From Gallionella sp. UBA4121 (GTDB taxonomy: Bacteria; Pseudomonadota; Gammaproteobacteria; Burkholderiales; Gallionellaceae), in assembly GCA_002381565.1 (NCBI GenBank), contig DFWZ01000040.1, positions 1-64,000 of the forward strand: 64,000 nt of DNA, written 5' to 3'. The first letter of the stretch is position 1, and every line of letters begins with the position of its first letter. The position numbers were made by a program, and so were the translations under genes. The notes under the pieces are model-generated. The model worked only from the letters and a program-made list of their open reading frames with translations, made no database searches and was not told where the DNA came from. Below, piece by piece: positions 17,299 through 26,570 of this stretch.

Positions 17299-20200
17299 AT
17301 GACCGTGCGTTTGCGTGAAATCCCCTATAACTACACCTCGTTCTCCGATCGCGAGATCGTGCTGCGCCTGCTGGGTTCCGAGGCATGGGACATCATCAAC
17401 ACCTTGCGCACCGAGCGCCGCACGGGTCGTTCTGCGCAAATGCTCTACGAGGTACTGGGCGATATCTGGGTGGTGTCGCGCAACCCGTATTTGCAGGATG
17501 ATCTGCTGGGCAACAAGAAACGGCGCGGCGCGCTGATCGATGCGCTGCATCACAGGTTGAATGCAATTGAAGCGCGCCGCCAGGACAACAGGATAGTCGG
17601 TCGCCTGCTGGAACTGGCGCGCGGTGCAGTCGATCAGTTTTCCGATGAATTCGAAACGACCCTGCAACTGCGCAAACGCGCCATGCGCGAATTGAGCCGC
17701 ATAACGCGCCGCGACAACATCCAGTTCGACGGACTGGCACGCGTCTCGCATGTGACGGACGCGACCGACTGGCGCGTGGAATATCCGTTCGTCGTGCTGC
17801 ATCCCGACACCGAAGAGGAAATCGCAGCGCTGGTGCGTGCCTGCATCGCACTCAAACTGACCATCGTGCCGCGCGGCGGCGGCACCGGCTACACCGGCGG
17901 CGCCGTGCTGCTGGACAAGTTCTCGGCGGTCATCAACACCGAGAAGCTTGATGCCATCTCCAATATAGAGCGCATCGTGCTGCCCGGCCTCTCCGAATCC
18001 TACGCCACCATCCATTGCGGGGCCGGGGTCGTGACACGCCGCGTAATGGAAGCGGCAGACAACGACGGACTGGTTTTTGCGGTTGATCCCACATCGGCAG
18101 ACGCCTCCTGCATCGGCGGCAATGTTTCCATGAATGCGGGCGGCAAGAAGGCTGTGCTGTGGGGCACCGCGCTGGACAACCTGGCTTCCTGGCGCATGGT
18201 CACCCCTGACGGGCTGTGGATGACAGTCGAGCGGCTGAACCACAACCTGGGCAAGATCCACGATGCCGCCAGCGCTGTATTTCGCATCAGCCGTTTTGAG
18301 GCGGACGGCAAGACGCCTCATGGTGAGCCTGAAATCCTGACCATAGACGGCAGCGCGTTCAGGAAAGCCGGGCTCGGCAAGGATGTCACGGACAAATTCC
18401 TGTCGGGTCTGCCCGGCATTCAGAAAGAGGGCTGCGACGGCATCATCACCTCGGCGCGATTTATCCTGCATCGCGCCCATGCCCACACCCGCACCGTGTG
18501 TCTGGAGTTTTTCGGCCAGGTCAGGGAGGCCGTACCAGCGATCATCGAGATCACCGAATTGCTGAGCAGCGCTCGTCCGTCGAACTTCCCGGCACCCGTA
18601 TTTCTGGCGGGGCTGGAACATCTGGATGAGCGCTATCTCAAGGCGGTGGGCTATGCGACAAAATCCCGTCGCGGCACCCGGCCCAAGATGGTGCTGGTGG
18701 CCGATGTAGTAAGCGATGACGCCGATGCAGCGGCTTCCGCCGCCTCGGAAATCGTGCGTCTGGCCAATCTGCGTCATGGCGAAGGATTCATCGCCGTGTC
18801 CAGTGACGCCCGCAAAAAATTCTGGCTGGACAGAGCCCGCACCGCCGCCATCGCCAAGCACACCAACGCCTTCAAGATCAACGAGGACGTGGTCATACCG
18901 CTGCCGCGCATGGGCGATTACTGCGACGGCATCGAACGCATCAACATCGAACTGTCGTTACACAACAAGCTGGATTTACTCAGTGCGCTTGATGAATTTT
19001 TTGCCGGCGAGTTGCCGCTGTATTACCAGGATGACAAGCAACTGGGAGATGCAGAACTGCTGGGCAGTCGCGTTCAGGATGCCAAAAAACTGCTGACGGA
19101 CGTGCGCACGCGCTGGGAATGGTTGCGAGACAATCTGGACAGACCTAGTTCTGAGTCGTTAGACGTTAGTTCAAAGTTAAACCCTCAAACCACAACTAGC
19201 GACTATCAACTAGCGACTAGCGACTGCACTGTCTTTGAGGCCCTGCAAAACCACACCATCCGCGCATCATGGAAGCAGGAACTGCGCGAGAAATTGCGCC
19301 ACATCTTCAGCGGCGGCACCTATCAGCCGGTGCTGGACCGGTGCACTGCGATTCATCAACAAGTGCTCAAAGGCAGGGTGTTTGTAGCCCTCCACATGCA
19401 TGCGGGCGACGGCAACGTGCACACCAACATTCCGGTGAACTCGGACAACTACGAGATGCTGCAACAGGCCTACCGGGCAGTGGATCGCATCATGCAGCTG
19501 GCGAAGGACTTGGGCGGCGTGATTTCCGGCGAGCATGGCATCGGCATTACCAAGTTCGATTACCTCGAAGAAAAGGAGATCGCGCCGTTCATCGCATATA
19601 AACAGCGGATTGATCCGCAAGGACACTTCAACAAGGGAAAACTGCTGCCGGGCAGCAACCTCGACCGCGCGTACACACCCAGCTTCAATCTGATGGAACT
19701 GGAGAGCCTGATTCTGGAAAAGAGCGAACTGGGCGAGATTGCCGATTCGATCAAGGACTGCCTGCGTTGCGGCAAGTGCAAACCGGTGTGTACGACCCAC
19801 GTGCCGCGCGCCAACCTGCTGTATTCGCCGCGCAACAAGATACTCGCCACGTCCCTGTTGATCGAAGCCTTCCTTTACGAAGAACAGACGCGGCGCGGCG
19901 TTTCCATCCAGCATTTCGACGAATTCAACGATGTGGCCGACCACTGCACGGTATGCCACAAGTGCCTGAGCCCCTGTCCTGTGAACATCGATTTCGGCGA
20001 TGTCTCGATGGCGATGCGCAACTTCCTGCGCAAGCAGGGCAAGAAGAAATTCAACCCGATTGCCGCCACCTCGATGCTGTACCTGAATACCACCGACCCG
20101 CTCACCATCAAACTGATGCGCAAAGTCATGATCGAATGGTCGTACAAGGCCCAGCGCATTGCGCACAAAATCGGCAAGCACCTGGGGCTGTTCAAAAAAC

Positions 20201-21207
20201 AGATCGCCCACCCGCCGGCGACCGTGGGCAAGCCTTCGATCCAGTCACAGGTGATCCACTTCATCAACAAACCGATGCCGGGTAACTTGCCCAAGAAAAC
20301 CTCGCGCGCGCTGCTCGACATCGAAGACAGCAGCGTGATACCGATCATCCGCAACCCGCAACTGCCCAGTGAAGAATCCGAAGCGGTATTTTACTTCCCC
20401 GGCTGCGGCTCCGAGCGCCTGTTCGGTCAGGTGGGTCTGGCCACGCAAGCCATGCTGTATGAAACCGGTGCGATTACTGTATTGCCGCCAGGCTACCTGT
20501 GCTGCGGTTACCCGCAGAATGCATCGGGCCAGGGCGACCGTGCCTCCCAGATCACCATGGACAATCGCGTGCTGTTTCATCGCGTCGCCAACACCCTTAA
20601 TTATCTGGACATCAAGACGGTCATCGTGTCGTGCGGAACCTGCATGGATCAGTTGCAGAAATACCAGTTCGACAAGATTTTCCCCGGTTGCCGCCTGCTC
20701 GACATACACGAATACCTGTTGGAAAAGAGCGTTACCCTAGGCAAGGGCAACGCTCTTGCGGCGAAGGATGGCAGTACGCTGGCGAATGTGCAGGGTACGC
20801 GTTATATGTATCATGAACCTTGCCACTCTCCGATGAAGACCTATCAGCCGCAAATGGTTGTCGACACGCTGATGAGTGCCTCTGTCCCCTTCAACGACCG
20901 ATGCTGCGGTGAGTCAGGTACGTTCGGCGTTTCACTGCCGCAAATCGCCACGCAAGTTCGCTTCCGCAAGGAAGAGGAAATGCGCCGTGGAGCGGACGCG
21001 CTGCGCTCCGATGGCTTTGACGGTGAAATCAAGATCCTTACCTCTTGCCCTGCCTGCCAGCAAGGACTTTCCCGCTACAATGACGACAGCGGCACAACCG
21101 CCGACTACATCGTGGTGGAAATGGCCAAGCATCTGCTGGGAGCAAACTGGATGGCTGAATATGTAGAAAAAGCGAACAACGGAGGTATCGAAAGAGTGCT
21201 TTTATAG
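17299..21207 (+). CDS. Giant FAD/Fe-S oxidoreductase (DUF3683 + GlcD-like + CCG domains)
   Basis: This 1302-residue protein combines an N-terminal DUF3683 domain (about 1-130), an FAD-binding PCMH domain (VPRGGGTGYTGGAVLLDKFS near residue 195), an FAD-oxidase C-terminal domain (HMHAGDGNVHTNIPV near 700; GGVISGEHGIGITKFDYL near 740), two 4Fe-4S motifs (CLRCGKCKPVC and CTVCHKCLSPCP, about 820 and 885) and CCG-type cysteine domains (YFPGCGSERLF, YLCCGYPQN, SCGTCMDQLQ, RCCGESGTFG). It is a fused relative of GlcD-GlpC or D-lactate dehydrogenase systems; its substrate is unknown. Start 17299 has AAAGGA upstream. A stretch at about 615-643 is coded by a 7-base-period array. Confidence 0.88.
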   Translation: MTVRLREIPYNYTSFSDREIVLRLLGSEAWDIINTLRTERRTGRSAQMLYEVLGDIWVVSRNPYLQDDLLGNKKRRGALIDALHHRLNAIEARRQDNRIVGRLLELARGAVDQFSDEFETTLQLRKRAMRELSRITRRDNIQFDGLARVSHVTDATDWRVEYPFVVLHPDTEEEIAALVRACIALKLTIVPRGGGTGYTGGAVLLDKFSAVINTEKLDAISNIERIVLPGLSESYATIHCGAGVVTRRVMEAADNDGLVFAVDPTSADASCIGGNVSMNAGGKKAVLWGTALDNLASWRMVTPDGLWMTVERLNHNLGKIHDAASAVFRISRFEADGKTPHGEPEILTIDGSAFRKAGLGKDVTDKFLSGLPGIQKEGCDGIITSARFILHRAHAHTRTVCLEFFGQVREAVPAIIEITELLSSARPSNFPAPVFLAGLEHLDERYLKAVGYATKSRRGTRPKMVLVADVVSDDADAAASAASEIVRLANLRHGEGFIAVSSDARKKFWLDRARTAAIAKHTNAFKINEDVVIPLPRMGDYCDGIERINIELSLHNKLDLLSALDEFFAGELPLYYQDDKQLGDAELLGSRVQDAKKLLTDVRTRWEWLRDNLDRPSSESLDVSSKLNPQTTTSDYQLATSDCTVFEALQNHTIRASWKQELREKLRHIFSGGTYQPVLDRCTAIHQQVLKGRVFVALHMHAGDGNVHTNIPVNSDNYEMLQQAYRAVDRIMQLAKDLGGVISGEHGIGITKFDYLEEKEIAPFIAYKQRIDPQGHFNKGKLLPGSNLDRAYTPSFNLMELESLILEKSELGEIADSIKDCLRCGKCKPVCTTHVPRANLLYSPRNKILATSLLIEAFLYEEQTRRGVSIQHFDEFNDVADHCTVCHKCLSPCPVNIDFGDVSMAMRNFLRKQGKKKFNPIAATSMLYLNTTDPLTIKLMRKVMIEWSYKAQRIAHKIGKHLGLFKKQIAHPPATVGKPSIQSQVIHFINKPMPGNLPKKTSRALLDIEDSSVIPIIRNPQLPSEESEAVFYFPGCGSERLFGQVGLATQAMLYETGAITVLPPGYLCCGYPQNASGQGDRASQITMDNRVLFHRVANTLNYLDIKTVIVSCGTCMDQLQKYQFDKIFPGCRLLDIHEYLLEKSVTLGKGNALAAKDGSTLANVQGTRYMYHEPCHSPMKTYQPQMVVDTLMSASVPFNDRCCGESGTFGVSLPQIATQVRFRKEEEMRRGADALRSDGFDGEIKILTSCPACQQGLSRYNDDSGTTADYIVVEMAKHLLGANWMAEYVEKANNGGIERVLL
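19143..19226. repeat. 84-base 7-base-period array inside a coding region
   Basis: Twelve consecutive 7-base words lie in frame in the giant oxidoreductase gene, such as ACCTAGT, TCTGAGT, CGTTAGA, CGTTAGT and, at the end, GCGACTA, TCAACTA, GCGACTA, GCGACTG. The length, 84 bases or 28 codons, is a multiple of 21, so the frame is kept. The encoded stretch (SESLDVSSKL, then TTTSDYQLATSDC) is polar and unlike the flanking helices. Confidence 0.75.
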
Positions 21208-21305
21208 GATTCAGGGTGCAGGAGTCGGGATTCGGAAAAATCAAAAGCGGCCTTGAGGTTTTTCCTGCATCATGCATCCTGACTCCCGATTCCTGACTCC
21301 TGAAC
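21207..21305. repeat. Paired 7-base-period arrays in inverted orientation
   Basis: Left array 21207-21234: GGATTCA, GGGTGCA, GGAGTCG, GGATTCG. Right array 21264-21305: CCTGCAT, CATGCAT, CCTGACT, CCCGATT, CCTGACT, CCTGAAC. The two are rough reverse complements and could form a long imperfect hairpin between the oxidoreductase stop and the next ATG at 21309. The first base of the left array is the last base of the stop codon. Confidence 0.75.
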
Positions 21306-21308
21306 TTT

Positions 21309-22913
21309 ATGCTGACTCTGCCTCTTGAACCGACTGATGATCGCGCCAACCCGGTTTTCAAGGATGCGGCGAGCTGCCAAGCGTGGCTGGGGCAACTGCA
21401 ACTGACCAATTTGCAACTGGCGCACAGTAAACTGCTAGCCCAGATCAAGGAATTGAACCGCTACCCGATGCGCGGTGTGGAGCGCTTCAACACCCTTGAG
21501 TTATTGAGGGAAACCGTCGGTTTCGTACAAGAGGATTTCGCCAAAAAACTGATCGGCAAACCGCTGCCGTTAAATGAGAGTGAACTGACGGTATTACTGT
21601 CTATCGTCCAGCTTTGGCAGGCAATGGTTGAGGGCTATCAGCGCGGCTTGCAGGCCTACATCTCGGGCGAGAAACAGCTTTCCAAACACGGCGCACTGTT
21701 GTGCCAGCGCTGCCTGTTGTACAGCGGCCTGGAAATTTTTGAGCACCTGCGCACAGGATATGAATTCAGTCCCCGGCTGTGGCGCCAGCTGCATGAACTG
21801 TACGCCTACGCCGAACAACAGCAACTGCATCAGATCGAAGTGTCCGACCCGCCAGGCGGGCACTCAACGAGCTGCACCGGCAGTTACGTCAAGACGCTGC
21901 TGTGCTGTTATGCCAACCCCGCCCAAATGACACGCTGGCAATTACAACAAATGAACCACTGGCTCTCAACCTGGAGCGATAGCGTCACTGTAGCCTGCAA
22001 CTACAGCATCAGCAAGAATGATGCCGCGCCGCTCGCCGCCGACCTGTCGGGCACTCAGGGATTACAACGGGTGGAAGAGCTGCCTCACAACGAGTGGGTG
22101 CGTTATCTGGCGATGGTTCCGTTAAGCAAACAGTTACGCATTAAAATCATATTGTTGCAGCAGGGAAAAACGCCGCAACAAGTGGGGCTGGGCGATCAGC
22201 TTGACAGCCATGCCTGCCTTGAGCTCATCATTTTGTTGCATCAGTGCTGGTGCGAAGACAAACACAAACGTCTGAACAGTCGGCGGTCAGCATCCATGAT
22301 GGCTGCGCTTAGCTACAGGCCGGACGGTATCTATGCACATTTATCCGGCAAGTCTTTAAAACAAGACAACCTGAATAGCCTGGCGCTCAAACAAATCGAA
22401 ACGCTGGGACATGCACTGTCTGTCGAGCAGAAACAGATGGGAACAGGTTATCCGCTGGAAAACTGGCTGATGGAAAACGAGAACATCATGGGTGTGCGCC
22501 TGACCCGCACCGACACGACGGGTGGCCGGCTCAGGCCCAGACAGTTGATCGCGCTGCGCCCCGGTAATGTACAATCTTTCATGCTGGGAACAACGGCCTG
22601 GGCAAACGTTACGCAAAAAGGCCGACTGCAAATTGGTGTCAAGTATCTGCCAGGCCAGCCTCTGCCTGTACGTGTCAGCGCATCCGGCATCAATCCCGCG
22701 AAAGTTGAAGCGCCGGCTTTTTTATTGCCCGCCTTGCCATCGCTCAGGACGCCTGCCAGCCTGATCATTCCGCGCGACTGGTTTAAGCCAGCACGTGTAA
22801 TCGAAGTACGGCATCCGGACGGAAAAGTCCTGGATGTTCGACTGGGCTTCAGCGTGGAACGCGGTCTGGATTATGAGCGTGTCAGCTTCACGATTCTGAA
22901 CCCTGAATCCTGA
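21309..22913 (+). CDS. Unassigned 534-residue protein with possible PilZ-like C-terminus
   Basis: I do not recognise this protein with certainty. The first 320 residues look helical and soluble, with several cysteines (ALLCQRCLLYSGLEIFEHLR). Residues about 390-450 have the pattern of a small beta-barrel (NIMGVRLTRTDTTGGRLRPR, then RQLIALRPGN and GRLQIGVKYLPGQPLPV) that resembles PilZ-like domains in betaproteobacterial proteins, but the RxxxR binding motif is not clear. There is no signal peptide or membrane segment. The start codon lies 3 bases after a 7-base-period array, and the stop codon is inside another (22893-22913). Confidence 0.55.
   Translation: MLTLPLEPTDDRANPVFKDAASCQAWLGQLQLTNLQLAHSKLLAQIKELNRYPMRGVERFNTLELLRETVGFVQEDFAKKLIGKPLPLNESELTVLLSIVQLWQAMVEGYQRGLQAYISGEKQLSKHGALLCQRCLLYSGLEIFEHLRTGYEFSPRLWRQLHELYAYAEQQQLHQIEVSDPPGGHSTSCTGSYVKTLLCCYANPAQMTRWQLQQMNHWLSTWSDSVTVACNYSISKNDAAPLAADLSGTQGLQRVEELPHNEWVRYLAMVPLSKQLRIKIILLQQGKTPQQVGLGDQLDSHACLELIILLHQCWCEDKHKRLNSRRSASMMAALSYRPDGIYAHLSGKSLKQDNLNSLALKQIETLGHALSVEQKQMGTGYPLENWLMENENIMGVRLTRTDTTGGRLRPRQLIALRPGNVQSFMLGTTAWANVTQKGRLQIGVKYLPGQPLPVRVSASGINPAKVEAPAFLLPALPSLRTPASLIIPRDWFKPARVIEVRHPDGKVLDVRLGFSVERGLDYERVSFTILNPES
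22893..22913. repeat. 7-base-period array spanning a stop codon
   Basis: Three words, ATTCTGA, ACCCTGA, ATCCTGA, cover the last codons and the TGA stop of the 534-residue gene. The last residues (TILNPES) are therefore set by the array. Confidence 0.55.
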
Positions 22914-22914
22914 A

Positions 22915-24219
22915 TTACGCCGCGACGAGTTTTTCAGGAAACACCAGCGAAAAGGTGCTGCCTGCTCCTTCTCCGCTCACAATTTCCAGTTTGGCATGAT
23001 GGCGCAGCGCGATGTGTTTGACGATGGCCAGGCCCAATCCGGTGCCGCCAGTTTCACGCGAACGGCTGCGGTCCACCCGGTAAAACCGTTCGGTCAGGCG
23101 CGGGATATGCTGCGCTTCGATGCCGATTCCGCTGTCTTGCACCGAGAATACCGGCAGCCCGGCACGCATGGCCCAGCGCAGTTTGATCGTTCCACCGTCC
23201 GGGGTATAGCGGACCGCGTTGCTGACCAGATTGGAGAATGCACTGCGCAACTCCTCGCGATTGCCGGATAACTTCGCAGGGCCTGTCATTTCCAGGCTGT
23301 GCTGATGCCTTCCGCCGCTCAACATTTCCCCATCCCGATAAACTTCGCCCAGCAACACTTGCATATCAACTACTTCCGTCCGCAATGGACTCTGATCGTT
23401 TTCCAGACGCGACAAAGTCAGCAAATCGGACACCAGATGATCCATGCGGCGTGTCTGTTCGGCCATCAGATGCAAGGCACGCTGTATCTTGTCATGGGAT
23501 AAATCGGGCATATCCTGCAAGTTTTCAACGAAGCCGTTCACCACCGTCAGCGGCGTGCGCATCTCATGCGACACATTCGCAACAAAGTCGCGGCGCATGG
23601 TTTCGATGCGCTCGAGCTGAGTAATATCCCGGCTGATCAGAAGGTGCTTATTACCACCGTATGGGACCAGCTTGATGGATAACACCATATCGTCATGGCG
23701 CGCCGCCTTCATCACCAGCGGCTCGCTGTAATTACCGGCATGCAGATATTCGATGAACTCCGGCTGGCGCACCAGGTATGTGATGTCCTGCATGATGTCG
23801 CGCTGTGCATTGAGCCCGAAGTGCTGTTCAGCGAGCGGATTACACCACTCGATGCGGTTTGCTTCATTAAGGCTCGCCACCCCCTCGGGCAACGCGGCGG
23901 TGGCTTGCTCGATATGCTGTAACTCGGCGGCCAGCTCCTGCCTGGTCAGATTGTGCCGCTTGACCATTTTGTAGAGCAGCGAAAATACCTCATCCCAGAT
24001 GCCGCCGCCGTCAGGAATATTTTCCAGACGCGCATCATTCAGCCATTGCCCCAGTTTGTACAATTGCCGCGCGCGGTAGGCCATCACTGCCAGCAACACC
24101 AGCAGCATGAACGACAAGGCAAGCGTGGTCGTGAATACAACCCACAACAGCAGCGCGATCACCGCGCCATATAGTACGGGCAGACTCACTCGTATCCAGA
24201 AATCCTGCAAGGCATTCAC
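22915..24219 (-). CDS. phoR: Phosphate regulon sensor histidine kinase PhoR
   Basis: The 434-residue kinase has two N-terminal membrane helices with almost no periplasmic loop (about 8-50), a PAS domain (about 95-190, with ANRIEWCNPLAEQHFG), a HisKA helix with the phosphorylated histidine in FVANVSHEMRTPLTVV (about residue 215) and an HATPase domain with DSGIGIEAQHIPRLTERFYR and GGTGLGLAIVKHIALRHHAK. This is the PhoR architecture, and phoB lies upstream. It senses phosphate through the Pst-PhoU complex, which is not in the window. Confidence 0.93.
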   Translation of the reverse strand: MNALQDFWIRVSLPVLYGAVIALLLWVVFTTTLALSFMLLVLLAVMAYRARQLYKLGQWLNDARLENIPDGGGIWDEVFSLLYKMVKRHNLTRQELAAELQHIEQATAALPEGVASLNEANRIEWCNPLAEQHFGLNAQRDIMQDITYLVRQPEFIEYLHAGNYSEPLVMKAARHDDMVLSIKLVPYGGNKHLLISRDITQLERIETMRRDFVANVSHEMRTPLTVVNGFVENLQDMPDLSHDKIQRALHLMAEQTRRMDHLVSDLLTLSRLENDQSPLRTEVVDMQVLLGEVYRDGEMLSGGRHQHSLEMTGPAKLSGNREELRSAFSNLVSNAVRYTPDGGTIKLRWAMRAGLPVFSVQDSGIGIEAQHIPRLTERFYRVDRSRSRETGGTGLGLAIVKHIALRHHAKLEIVSGEGAGSTFSLVFPEKLVAA

Positions 24220-24273
24220 TCTCTGACAATCAAATTAAGTATTGGGCCAGGACAAAAAATCTTTGCCTGAGCA

Positions 24274-24966
24274 CTACTTATAACTGGTGGAAAAACGATA
24301 ACCACTGCCGCGTACAGTCTGGATCAGACTATCCAGACCGCTGGCTTCCAGCGACGCACGCAAACGGCGGATGTGCACATCTACCGTGCGCTCTTCGACG
24401 AACACTTGCGTGCCCCAAACCTGATCCAGCAATTGCGTGCGACTATACACGCGCTCCGCATGCGTCATAAAAAAATGCAGCAGGCGAAATTCCGTCGGCC
24501 CCAAATCAATGGATTGCCCCTGCGCCGAAACGCGATGTGACGCCGGGGACAGTTCCAGGCCGCCTGCTGAGACTTTATCTTCTGACAAGGTAGGAATGTG
24601 GCGACGCATCACGGCGCGTATCCTGGCCATCAACTCACGCGGCGAGAACGGCTTGGTGATGTAATCATCCGCACCGGATTCCAGCCCCAGCACCTTGTCG
24701 CGCTCATCGCCCCGTGCTGTCAGCATGATGATCGGAATATCCTTGGTTTGCGCTTCGCTGCGCAGCTGTCTTGCAAGAACCACACCGCTGGTGGAGGGCA
24801 ACATCCAGTCCAGCAAAATGAGGTCGGGCGCATGATCGCGTATCTGCTGCCATGCCGTTTCTGCATCATCCGCACGCAATGCCACAAATCCGGCCTGCGT
24901 GACATTAAAAACCAGCAATTCCTGAATAGCCGGCTCGTCTTCCACAATCAGAATCTTCGCGCTCAT
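24274..24966 (-). CDS. phoB: Phosphate regulon response regulator PhoB
   Basis: A 230-residue OmpR-type regulator: receiver domain with phosphoacceptor Asp in LILLDWMLPSTSGV (about residue 54), KPFSPRELMARIRAVMRRH at its end, and a winged-helix DNA-binding domain with VFVEERTVDVHIRRLRASLE. It activates pho genes at Pho boxes when phosphate is low. The start has AAGGAGTAAC upstream. PhoB precedes phoR by 54 bases on minus, the usual order. Confidence 0.95.
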   Translation of the reverse strand: MSAKILIVEDEPAIQELLVFNVTQAGFVALRADDAETAWQQIRDHAPDLILLDWMLPSTSGVVLARQLRSEAQTKDIPIIMLTARGDERDKVLGLESGADDYITKPFSPRELMARIRAVMRRHIPTLSEDKVSAGGLELSPASHRVSAQGQSIDLGPTEFRLLHFFMTHAERVYSRTQLLDQVWGTQVFVEERTVDVHIRRLRASLEASGLDSLIQTVRGSGYRFSTSYK

Positions 24967-25028
24967 TGTTACTCCTTGGGTTGAGGATGCCAGAGTATGA
25001 AGAATTTATGACAGGATGATGACACAAA

Positions 25029-26462
25029 TCATGTTTTTACATGCGAAGCGTGACGGCGACGCAACAGGTTCGGCAACAGGGACCCTGCCAGCATTCCCGC
25101 CACACTCAACAACAGACCAACCAATTGCGGCGGCCAGATATCGCCGGTATATAATTTTTCCATCAGCAGCCAGGAAATCAGGCCCAGCGCAATGGATAAC
25201 AGTGCGCCCTGATTATTGGCGCGTTTCCAGTAAAGTCCGAACGCGAGCGGCACAAACGCACCAACCAGCGTAATCTTGTAGGCGTTCTCCACCATTTTGA
25301 AGATGCTCGCATTGGAATTCAGTGCGAACCACAGCACGATGCTACCGAATGTCACCACGATGATGCGCATGGTGCGCAGCATCTGGCTGTCACTCATGTG
25401 CTTCAATGCGAAGTGTTTGAGGATATTCTCGGTAAACATCACCGAGGGCGCCAGCAAGGTGGCGGAAGCCGTGCTCATGATCGCCGAGAGCAGCGCGCCA
25501 AAAAAGAACACCTGTGCTACCAGCGGCGTGTGCTGCAAAATCAGGTTGGGCAGCACCATCTGGGAGTCGGTGGCGATCATATCGCCGAACACCACTGGAT
25601 CGATCAGGGTCGCCGCGTAGGCCAGAAACATCGGCACAAAAGCAAAGCCGAAATACAGCACGCCGCCCAGCACCGTACCCTTCACAGCCGTCTTCTCATC
25701 CTTTGCAGAAGTCATGCGCTGAAACACGTCCTGTTGCGGGATGGAACCCAGCATCATGGTCAGGGCCGCGCCGACAAAGGGGATCCAGACTTGATAGCCT
25801 CCCTGCGGCAGGAGTTGCAGTTTTCCGGAGTCCTGCGCATGACCGATGACATGACTCACGCCGCCCGCGTCATTGCTGACCAACACGGCGATGACAAGCA
25901 TGCCCGCCATAATGACGGTCATCTGCACGAAATCCAGCAGCGCCACCGACCACATCCCGCCGAACATCGTATAGGCCAGCACGATGGCAGTGCCTATCAC
26001 CATACCCGTGGGCTGAGGAATCGCGCCACCGCTCACCAGGTTGAACACCAGCCCCAGTGCCGTCACTTGCGCCGACACCCAGCCCAGGTATGAAATCATG
26101 ATGCAGATGGTCATGATCAGCTCCACCGTGCGGTTATAGCGCGCCCGGTAATAGTCGCCGATGGTGAGCAGGTTCATGCGGTACAGCCGTTTGGCGAAAA
26201 AAAGTCCGGCTATGATCAGACACAGGCTGGCGCCGAACGGGTCGGCGACCACGCCGCTTAAGCCGTCTTTGACAAAGGTCGCGGAAATCCCCAGCACCGT
26301 TTCCGCGCCAAACCAGGTGGCAAACACCGTCGCGGTAACGATGGGCAAAGGCAGATTGCGCCCCGCCACCACAAAGTCGCGGGCGTTATGCACCCGTGTC
26401 GAGGCATAGACGCCGATACCGACAGACAGCAACAGATAGAGAACGACAAACCCGATCAGCAT
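25029..26462 (-). CDS. Sodium:solute symporter family protein
   Basis: From ATG 26462 the product has 477 residues and about 13 membrane helices, with SSS family signatures such as GWVSAQVTALGLVFNL, FGGMWSVALLDFVQMTVIMA and GSIPQQDVFQRMTSAKDEK. The group of PutP/PanF-like carriers moves organic solutes with Na+; the substrate is unknown. The longer open frame to 26513 would start inside the terminator of the upstream gene, so the ATG at 26462 is chosen. It is not clearly part of the pho genes that follow 62 bases later. Confidence 0.85.
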   Translation of the reverse strand: MLIGFVVLYLLLSVGIGVYASTRVHNARDFVVAGRNLPLPIVTATVFATWFGAETVLGISATFVKDGLSGVVADPFGASLCLIIAGLFFAKRLYRMNLLTIGDYYRARYNRTVELIMTICIMISYLGWVSAQVTALGLVFNLVSGGAIPQPTGMVIGTAIVLAYTMFGGMWSVALLDFVQMTVIMAGMLVIAVLVSNDAGGVSHVIGHAQDSGKLQLLPQGGYQVWIPFVGAALTMMLGSIPQQDVFQRMTSAKDEKTAVKGTVLGGVLYFGFAFVPMFLAYAATLIDPVVFGDMIATDSQMVLPNLILQHTPLVAQVFFFGALLSAIMSTASATLLAPSVMFTENILKHFALKHMSDSQMLRTMRIIVVTFGSIVLWFALNSNASIFKMVENAYKITLVGAFVPLAFGLYWKRANNQGALLSIALGLISWLLMEKLYTGDIWPPQLVGLLLSVAGMLAGSLLPNLLRRRHASHVKT

Positions 26463-26463
26463 A

Positions 26464-26491
26464 GTGGCAAGTGGTAATTGGTAAGTGGTGC
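26464..26491. repeat. 7-base-period array (GTGGTAA words)
   Basis: Four words, GTGGCAA, GTGGTAA, TTGGTAA, GTGGTGC, directly upstream of the symporter start codon and just before the peroxiredoxin terminator. It replaces any normal Shine-Dalgarno region. Confidence 0.65.
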
Positions 26492-26502
26492 GGATTTTAA
26501 CG

Positions 26503-26530
26503 AAAAAGGCCATCTTACGATGGCCTTTTT
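26503..26530 (-). terminator. Terminator after the peroxiredoxin gene
   Basis: A perfect 12-base-pair stem (AAAAAGGCCATC with GATGGCCTTTTT) and TTAC loop lie 41 bases past the peroxiredoxin stop. With A and T runs on both sides it could stop transcripts in both directions. It separates the peroxiredoxin from the symporter. Confidence 0.9.
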
Positions 26531-26570
26531 CTATTCTTTACCGGCAGCAAGCCGACATAGAAAATATTGC

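Noticed and set aside
17281..18861. Minus-strand open frame of 526 codons opposite the giant oxidoreductase
   Set aside because: The plus-strand frame has clear FAD-domain motifs; the minus frame has none and shows the usual shadow composition.
19143..19226. Direct repeats as a CRISPR array
   Set aside because: Units are 7 bases, with no spacers of about 30 bases and no cas genes.
26463..26513. Extended N-terminus of the sodium:solute symporter
   Set aside because: It would be coded by a 7-base array and half of a strong terminator; ATG 26462 begins at the first membrane helix.
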